Assembly: GCA_013415595.1 (NCBI GenBank)
Contig: JAAEEW010000235.1
Location: 1 to 9,095, forward strand
Origin: Methanosarcinales archaeon
GTDB lineage: Archaea; Halobacteriota; Methanosarcinia; Methanotrichales; Methanotrichaceae
DNA length: 9,095 nt
Reading direction: 5' to 3'
Both the position numbers and the translations under genes were made by a program. This document shows, piece by piece, positions 5,754 to 9,095 of the stretch. Numbering within the stretch: the stretch's first letter is position 1; each line of letters starts with the position of its first letter. The notes under the pieces are model-generated. The model had not been told where the DNA came from and searched no databases. It saw nothing but the letters and a program-made list of their open reading frames with translations.

Positions 5754-7050
5754 TCAGGCATTTGTCAGGCTCTTTCTCCCTGGACAGGAATGCCGCCGCC
5801 GTGGCCAGGACCATGCATATCAGCATGAACAGCCACACGTCTTTGTAGGCCTCCAGAGATCTGGTGGTGAGCATCAGGCCGGAGACCTGCTGCAGGATCG
5901 CCCCTCCGGCGAAGGGAAATATGTTCAGGGCCGCGGTGCTGGTCCCCACGATGGTTATGGGGAAGAGTTCCTTGACCTGGGCGAAGCTGACCACGAAGAA
6001 GCCGCCGAAGAATCCAAATGCGAAATTGATGGCCATATAGGCCTCTGTGCTGGTGATCTGTCCGGCAGTCGTCCATATCACGGCCCAGATGATGGTATAG
6101 GCCAGGCTGCCGGCTATGAGCACCTTCTTGCGGGACTTCAAAATCCTGTCTGATATGTACCCGGCAGTAGGGCAGCCCAGGATCATGCCCATGCCGATGA
6201 AGGTGAGCACCAGGCCATAGGTGGCCCTCTCCCATCCCAGGACGTCGTGGAAGAACGGTCCCGCCCACAGCCCTTGATAGACCATGATGCTGCCGTACAT
6301 GAAGAAGAACCATATCGCCAGGGGCCAGAACTTCATGCCCGATCCGAAGGTCATCCTGAGGGCACGGCTCATGGGAATCTTCTCCGTCGTCCCCGCCCCG
6401 GGATTGGCCAATCCCGTCTCCTGGGCCTCGATCTCCGCAATGTTTGGCAGATCGATGTCCGAGGGGCGGTCCCGGACGATGGCCCAGGCCGCCATCGCCA
6501 GGACCAGGGTGAGCAGTCCCAGCATGAGGAAGACCTGCTGCCAGCCCAGAGCGTCGGAGATCAGGGCCAGGGGACCGGCGGCGCTGAGGGCGCCGATGTT
6601 GCCTGCTGCCAGCAGGATGCCGGAGAGGGACGCAAACTCGTTCCTGCGGTACCAGGCGGCCAGAATCTTCATGGTGGGGATGTACACCATGGCCACGCCT
6701 ACACCGATCAATAACCGGCCGGCGACCACCTGCTCGAAGGTGGAGGCCGTCCCGGTCAGCATGGCCCCGGCTGCGGCCACCAGGGTGAAGATGCTGACCG
6801 TTTTTCGCGGTCCCCAGCTGTCGGTCAGCAGTCCCGCGGGCATCTGCATGATGGTGTAAGCATAGAAATATGCCGAGCTCAACAGGGCGATGGAGGCCGC
6901 ATCCACCCCGAAGGTGTTTTGCATGTCCGTGGAGACCACAGCCGTGGACACCCGGTGGAAGTACACAAAGAAGTAGGCGAAGGCCAGGACCCCGAACACG
7001 GCCAGCCGGTAGCTCAGGACCTTCTTCACTTTGCTCTGTTCCAATGCCAT
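5749..7050 (-). CDS. MFS transporter, 12 transmembrane segments
   Basis: A 433-residue major facilitator superfamily permease, the usual length for a 12-helix member. Motif A is clear in the loop after helix 2 (GLLTDSWGPRKT, residues 73-84), with its weaker second-half copy at 297-309 (AGYISDRILKSRK). A charged cytoplasmic loop (about 193-230) divides the two six-helix bundles. The first helix contains YFFVYFHRVSTAVVS, typical of the sugar-phosphate / organic-anion permease branch. The true substrate cannot be read from sequence; an organic anion or sulfate ester is a guess from the neighbouring sulfatase remnant. ATG 7050 is supported by GAGAGG (7065-7060) 9 bases upstream. The last residues (EKEPDKCLS) abut the sulfatase remnant, so the C-terminal tail may have been altered by that deletion, outside the membrane core. 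Confidence 0.9.
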   Translation of the reverse strand: MALEQSKVKKVLSYRLAVFGVLAFAYFFVYFHRVSTAVVSTDMQNTFGVDAASIALLSSAYFYAYTIMQMPAGLLTDSWGPRKTVSIFTLVAAAGAMLTGTASTFEQVVAGRLLIGVGVAMVYIPTMKILAAWYRRNEFASLSGILLAAGNIGALSAAGPLALISDALGWQQVFLMLGLLTLVLAMAAWAIVRDRPSDIDLPNIAEIEAQETGLANPGAGTTEKIPMSRALRMTFGSGMKFWPLAIWFFFMYGSIMVYQGLWAGPFFHDVLGWERATYGLVLTFIGMGMILGCPTAGYISDRILKSRKKVLIAGSLAYTIIWAVIWTTAGQITSTEAYMAINFAFGFFGGFFVVSFAQVKELFPITIVGTSTAALNIFPFAGGAILQQVSGLMLTTRSLEAYKDVWLFMLICMVLATAAAFLSREKEPDKCLS

Positions 7051-7106
7051 GATTACAGTCCTCTCAATAATAAGATGGGACGATGAATCTTTGAGCAGTG
7101 GATCGG

Positions 7107-7125
7107 CCGGCCTTCATTTGGCCGG
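7107..7125. other. GC-rich hairpin CCGGCC/GGCCGG
   Basis: CCGGCC (7107-7112) and GGCCGG (7120-7125) are separated by a 7-base loop. No T-run follows on either strand, so it is not an obvious terminator. It lies about 60 bases upstream of the transporter start and could fall in its leader or promoter. Confidence 0.4.
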
Positions 7126-7129
7126 AGGT

Positions 7130-7165
7130 GACGGACCTGCTGGTCAGGTGATCAAATTGTCCGTC
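7130..7165. other. 7-bp inverted repeat with an alternative inner stem
   Basis: GACGGAC (7130-7136) matches GTCCGTC (7159-7165) exactly across 22 bases. Inside, ACCTG (7135-7139) can pair with CAGGT (7145-7149). The two stems share bases 7135-7136 and so compete. Competing stems upstream of the transporter could act in regulation, but the evidence is only the pairing pattern. Confidence 0.3.
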
Positions 7166-7174
7166 CAGGCACGG
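7158..7174 (+). repeat. Dispersed 17-bp direct repeat, copy 1
   Basis: TGTCCGTCCAGGCACGG at 7158-7174 recurs at 7427-7443 with one mismatch (A for C at the 13th base). Two such matches within 300 bases are unlikely by chance. They may be paired regulator sites or traces of a duplication. Confidence 0.5.
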
Positions 7175-7371
7175 CACAGGGCGGTCTCCTGGGATCACTT
7201 CTTCTCCGTTGTGTGGTCAGTCCTGGATGGATTTTCGATCGGCTTCCGGACTTTTGGGGAAATAATCTAGATCAGGAGTCTCCACTGCCTGGCGAACCTC
7301 ATCCCGTATCCACATCCCGTCTCCAATTCGATTCACCAGTATTTACACGAACCGGTATCTCAGGGTCATTA

Positions 7372-7405
7372 AAATTTCGTTTTGTCTGAAATTTCGTTTT
7401 GCCTG
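7372..7405 (+). repeat. 17-bp tandem duplication
   Basis: The unit AAATTTCGTTTTGTCTG (7372-7388) is repeated directly at 7389-7405 with a single change (T to C at the 14th base). A T-rich, poorly matching third version may follow at about 7407-7424. It lies downstream of the esterase-family gene and upstream of the transporter. It could be a duplicated regulatory site or simple slippage. Confidence 0.7.
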
Positions 7406-7426
7406 GATAATTTTTCCGTTTGTCAC

Positions 7427-7443
7427 TGTCCGTCCAGGAACGG
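7427..7443 (+). repeat. Dispersed 17-bp direct repeat, copy 2
   Basis: TGTCCGTCCAGGAACGG is the second copy of the unit at 7158-7174, in the same orientation. It lies about 60 bases past the end of the esterase-family gene. Confidence 0.5.
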
Positions 7444-7502
7444 ATGTCTTGACCAAATCGAAGATCCTGATCTTCGCTTCGGGAACCCCTTTCTGGAAAC
7501 TC

Positions 7503-8837
7503 TCATCTGGTGCCGGCATCCTGTTGTGGCAGCGGCGGGGCACCGCGGCTATATGCCGTTGAATCCAGGACCACCAGCCAGTCGAAGTCGGTGAAGCTCT
7601 GAGGGGTCAGGGCTACGTAGGACTGGTTTTTCGTGCTGCCGGAGCGAGTTGGAAGGGCGGCGATCTCATGAGCCAAAATCCTCTGGCCTCTGTGGGTGGG
7701 AATGAACCGCGCCGGCCCGGGCCGGGCAATCAGCCGTGCCTCGAGAGTGCCCTGTTCAGGGCGGCCGATGCCATTTTCGTCCGAAACGCCCACAGCCGAA
7801 CCGATGATCCCGTAGCGCGGGCCGAACGTCTCATTGAGTTGCGACCCTGCCGGCCACCAGGTGTACCAGGGCAAGGCCGCCTTTCCCCGCTGCAGGTGAC
7901 TGTTGTGCGCGAAGGCCATCACCTTGCCCCGTCCCCGTCCCCGTTCACGGCCCACGATGTACGCAAGATTATCCGCCATCAACGCATCGCGGATGCCCAT
8001 GAGAGTGCCATAGTCCGGCTTTCGGGCCACCTCGGCATGAAAGTTCAGCAACTCCCGCGCCACCCTGGCGTACTGGAGTGCCTCTAAATAGCGTTCCTGG
8101 TCGCTATTTGCCACCAACTCCGGGCGGCGCGTCCGCAGTTGGATAATGAGGTCCTCCGTCTCCATTCGCAGTGCAGTTGCGGCGGGCGAGAGTCCCACCG
8201 CCTTGGCCGGATCGGCCAGAGCTGCCTGGTTCTCCCAGTTATAGTCCGGTCCGATCAGCGAGTCCATCCGCTGGCGGCGCTCCTGGACGCCGGGATAATC
8301 AATCGAGGCCAGGTAGTCGAGGACAAAATGGAGTACCTGGGCCGGGCTGGCGATGGTGGCAGTCAAGACCGGAATATCGAAGCCGTAAAAACGGAGCTTT
8401 ATGTCGTGGGAATCATCGGCATTGTAGCTGCGCATCCACTCCACGAGTTCCCGATTGGACTCCAGCCGGCCAAAGCCGTGACTGAAGCCCGCGTCCTGCA
8501 CATCCTCATACGATTCCGGGCCCCGGCCGGCCACGTAATCATTCATTATGCGCCCCCTTGGAAAGCTGTTCTCCATGGCTATGGCGCTAAAGCCATGAGT
8601 CTGCACCAGGCGCTGGAAGAGCCTGTTTCGAAGCATTAGAATGTCCTCCCCGCCGTGGAGCGCTTCTCCAAAGCCAAGCAGATCCACGGAGGGATCAAAC
8701 GAGGCCATGATCCTGTCAATGGCGGCGTTCAAGGCCTCCGACGATTCGTCGGACGAATCGATGGAGAACGAAGTGGCATGGTCATGAATCCAGCTGTCGA
8801 TTGTGTCACGCATCATGGCTGGGGAGATCACCTGCAT
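7503..8837 (-). CDS. Erythromycin-esterase-family hydrolase
   Basis: A soluble protein of 444 residues from ATG 8837, slightly longer than EreA/EreB-type macrolide esterases (about 410-420). Family landmarks are in order. They are LLGFGEALHGGEDI (His61 in the position of the catalytic His, with Glu64), IAMENSFPRG (Glu89), GIRDALMADNLAYIV (Arg283, Asp285) and MAFAHNSHLQRG (His311, His314). A C-terminal FDWLVVLDST closes the fold. Characterised members hydrolyse the macrolactone of erythromycin, but most genomic homologues have unknown substrates, so resistance should not be assumed. The start is uncertain. ATG 8837 and ATG 8816 both begin before the conserved region, and AGGTGAT precedes 8816 at a long spacing. 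The frame is open to GTG 8939, and the TATA-like element at 9007-9017 would leave that longer start a short leader. It is a single gene, followed by the transporter after 450 bases. Confidence 0.88.
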   Translation of the reverse strand: MQVISPAMMRDTIDSWIHDHATSFSIDSSDESSEALNAAIDRIMASFDPSVDLLGFGEALHGGEDILMLRNRLFQRLVQTHGFSAIAMENSFPRGRIMNDYVAGRGPESYEDVQDAGFSHGFGRLESNRELVEWMRSYNADDSHDIKLRFYGFDIPVLTATIASPAQVLHFVLDYLASIDYPGVQERRQRMDSLIGPDYNWENQAALADPAKAVGLSPAATALRMETEDLIIQLRTRRPELVANSDQERYLEALQYARVARELLNFHAEVARKPDYGTLMGIRDALMADNLAYIVGRERGRGRGKVMAFAHNSHLQRGKAALPWYTWWPAGSQLNETFGPRYGIIGSAVGVSDENGIGRPEQGTLEARLIARPGPARFIPTHRGQRILAHEIAALPTRSGSTKNQSYVALTPQSFTDFDWLVVLDSTAYSRGAPPLPQQDAGTR

Positions 8838-8998
8838 AATTTCATCTGGATGGCATTGTCTTTGCCAGATTTTCGCTCTTAAGCCTTCTTCTTGTGGAGT
8901 CACGTGCAGGCACGATGGGGCAAAGCTCCGGCTCCACACTGGACCCTGGAGCGGTCCTTCAGCGTCATTTCCATTAGGGCCAGCTTCAATACGACGAA

Positions 8999-9021
8999 AT
9001 TAATTTAATTATAAAATTAAT
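8999..9021 (-). promoter_or_regulatory. AT-rich palindromic promoter region of the esterase gene
   Basis: On the minus strand TTTTATAATTA (9017-9007) resembles an archaeal TATA box and would start transcription near 8985. It lies inside an exact inverted repeat, ATTAATTT (8999-9006) and AAATTAAT (9014-9021). The overlap of a TATA element with a palindrome would suit a repressor site, though AT-rich DNA forms such palindromes easily. A further TTTATAATTA at about 9050-9059 on the plus strand may serve a gene beyond the right edge. Confidence 0.4.
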
Positions 9022-9095
9022 GTGTAGCTATCACAATCACCCACCAGTTTATAATTATGTAACATGAAATAAAAGCTATTGCAGAATATTTATCA

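Larger units (their letters stand above)
7051..7502. other. 452-base gene-free stretch with short repeats
   Basis: This gap lies between two minus-strand genes and should hold the transporter's promoter. It contains a 6-bp GC hairpin at 7107-7125, a 7-bp inverted repeat at 7130-7165, a near-perfect 17-bp repeat in two copies 269 bases apart, and a 17-bp tandem duplication. A 66-codon minus-strand frame at 7343-7543 is discussed among the findings. I see no RNA gene. Confidence 0.55.

Noticed and set aside
5765..6313. 182-codon minus-strand frame inside the transporter
   Set aside because: Another-frame shadow of the MFS gene, which has clear helices and motif A.

Overview
The window looks like a stretch of a methanogenic euryarchaeon's chromosome, probably Methanosarcinales and possibly Methanothrix (Methanosaeta)-like. 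This is an inference. The genes are GC-rich, the gaps between them are sharply AT-rich and carry archaeal-type TATA elements (e.g. 691-699, 974-979, 9007-9017), and ribosome-binding sites are short GGAG/GAGAGG types. The transposase, the SEC-C-tailed sulfatase maturase and the YkgJ-type cysteine-cluster protein all fit such genomes. No rRNA, tRNA or CRISPR array is visible.

Layout, left to right. 1-71 may hold the first codons of a gene leaving the left edge on the minus strand. 193-540 (-) is a small YkgJ-like cysteine-cluster protein. 541-1010 is a gene-free stretch with a strong TATA box and two good hairpins, and 1011-1832 (+) is a CPBP/CAAX-type intramembrane protease. 1833-2409 is gene-free, with a 13-bp tandem repeat, a hairpin followed by five T, and inverted repeats leading into an insertion sequence. 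2410-3952 (+) is an IS1634/IS4-type transposase split by a +1 frameshift at about 2980.

From 4030 on, everything is on the minus strand. In transcription order (right to left) there is an erythromycin-esterase-family protein (7503-8837), a 450-base gap with short repeats, a 12-helix MFS transporter (5749-7050), the C-terminal stub of an arylsulfatase (5517-5753), and an anaerobic sulfatase-maturating radical SAM enzyme (4030-5334).

The genes do not form one clear pathway. The most informative piece is the transporter / sulfatase remnant / maturase block. It looks like a former sulfate-ester utilisation locus in which the sulfatase has been deleted down to its last ~79 codons, leaving an intact maturase whose client must lie elsewhere or be lost. 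The transposase, truncated gene and unrelated accessory enzymes point to a recently rearranged accessory region. I see no convincing new multi-gene system. The best unexplained signal is the structured, promoter-headed leader at 691-970.
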